From contig JAQVHC010000002.1 in the NCBI GenBank assembly GCA_028696435.1, positions 1 to 34,014 of the forward strand: a DNA stretch of 34,014 nt, in the 5' to 3' direction. The position numbers were made by a program, and so were the translations under genes. The notes under the pieces were generated by a model. That model was not told the DNA's origin, searched no databases, and was given only the letters and a program-made list of their open reading frames with translations. Positions 33,746 through 34,014 of this stretch are shown here, one piece after another; position 1 is the first letter of the stretch; each line of letters starts with the position of its first letter. The DNA is from Actinomycetota bacterium. Its GTDB lineage: Bacteria > Actinomycetota > Humimicrobiia > Humimicrobiales > Humimicrobiaceae.

Positions 33746-33921
33746 TTTTCCTCCTTTATGATCATTTTTTACAGTTTTTTATTTTTTTCTAATTCAAGCA
33801 AAGCCCCATATTTAGATAGATTATTAGGACAGATAAGTAAGTGTTTGGGCTTATATCAATTTTTTGCTATCAGCCTCCTTTCTCTTTTAATAATCTTGGA
33901 TTAAGATTTAAATTTATAATT
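33746..33921 (-). promoter_or_regulatory. possible structured leader of the beta-helix gene
   Basis: On the minus strand AAGCCC (33852-33847) can pair with GGGCTT (33806-33801), and GATAG (33871-33867) with CTATC (33819-33815). The two helices interlock in a pseudoknot order. A second perfect SD, AAAGGAGG (33881-33874), has no usable start behind it. No known riboswitch class is recognised. Confidence 0.3.
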
Positions 33922-33951
33922 AAAAAAGCCCTTATTGTGACTAAGGGCTTT
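33922..33951 (-). terminator. terminator upstream of the beta-helix gene
   Basis: On the minus strand AAAGCCCTTA (33951-33942) pairs over 10 bp with TAAGGGCTTT (33934-33925). A T-run ends at 33922. It probably closes a minus-strand gene beyond the window edge. The plus strand also has T's after three G's, so it may work in both directions. Confidence 0.75.
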
Positions 33952-34014
33952 GGGTTTTTTTAATATAGTAAAACATGGTCTTTTAATACCTTTATAGCAT
34001 TTTTTATTTTTACA

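Overview
The window is AT-rich bacterial chromosome using the standard code, with encoded-CCA tRNAs, strong Shine-Dalgarno (SD) sites on many genes and occasional TTG and ATT starts. A SecG of the 'LLHTGKGGG' type, a LexA box of the CGAAC-N4-GTTCG form, lipoprotein-type binding proteins and a MacAB-like exporter without any outer-membrane partner suggest a Gram-positive-like anaerobe. An uncultured low-GC actinobacterial or clostridial-type lineage is possible. I cannot fix the taxon from the sequence alone.

Layout. (1) 175-8040: secG, then a complete oligopeptide/dipeptide ABC importer (binding lipoprotein, two permeases, two ATPases). A second binding-protein homologue follows, and its two halves are in reversed order, as in a circular permutation. 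Two strong stem-loops separate the binding-protein gene from the permeases. (2) 8124-10639: tRNA-Leu(GAG), a small TPR protein on the minus strand, a radical-SAM enzyme of the AmrS type and tRNA-Cys(GCA). (3) 10720-15111: an ABC-2 type exporter pair and a PAS-GGDEF-HD-GYP cyclic-di-GMP protein. (4) 15230-16730, minus strand: dinB (DNA polymerase IV) behind a 64-codon remnant of a DnaE PHP domain. A LexA box sits between the -35 and -10 of the promoter. (5) 16980-25964: a 3D-domain cell-wall protein, tRNA-Gly(GCC), thrS, the translation cluster infC-rpmI-rplT-pheS-pheT behind a terminator/antiterminator leader, and a metallo-beta-lactamase-fold hydrolase. (6) 26333-31998: a MacA-like adaptor, MacB-type ATPase, MacB-type permease, response regulator and histidine kinase, which read as one exporter with its own two-component control. 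(7) 32192-33745, minus strand: a secreted beta-helix protein with a C-terminal DUF4214 region.

The points most worth following up are the permuted binding protein, the SOS-controlled PHP remnant-dinB operon, the infC attenuator, and the triple-terminator region at 26018-26251, which may hold a small RNA carrying an anti-SD-like sequence.
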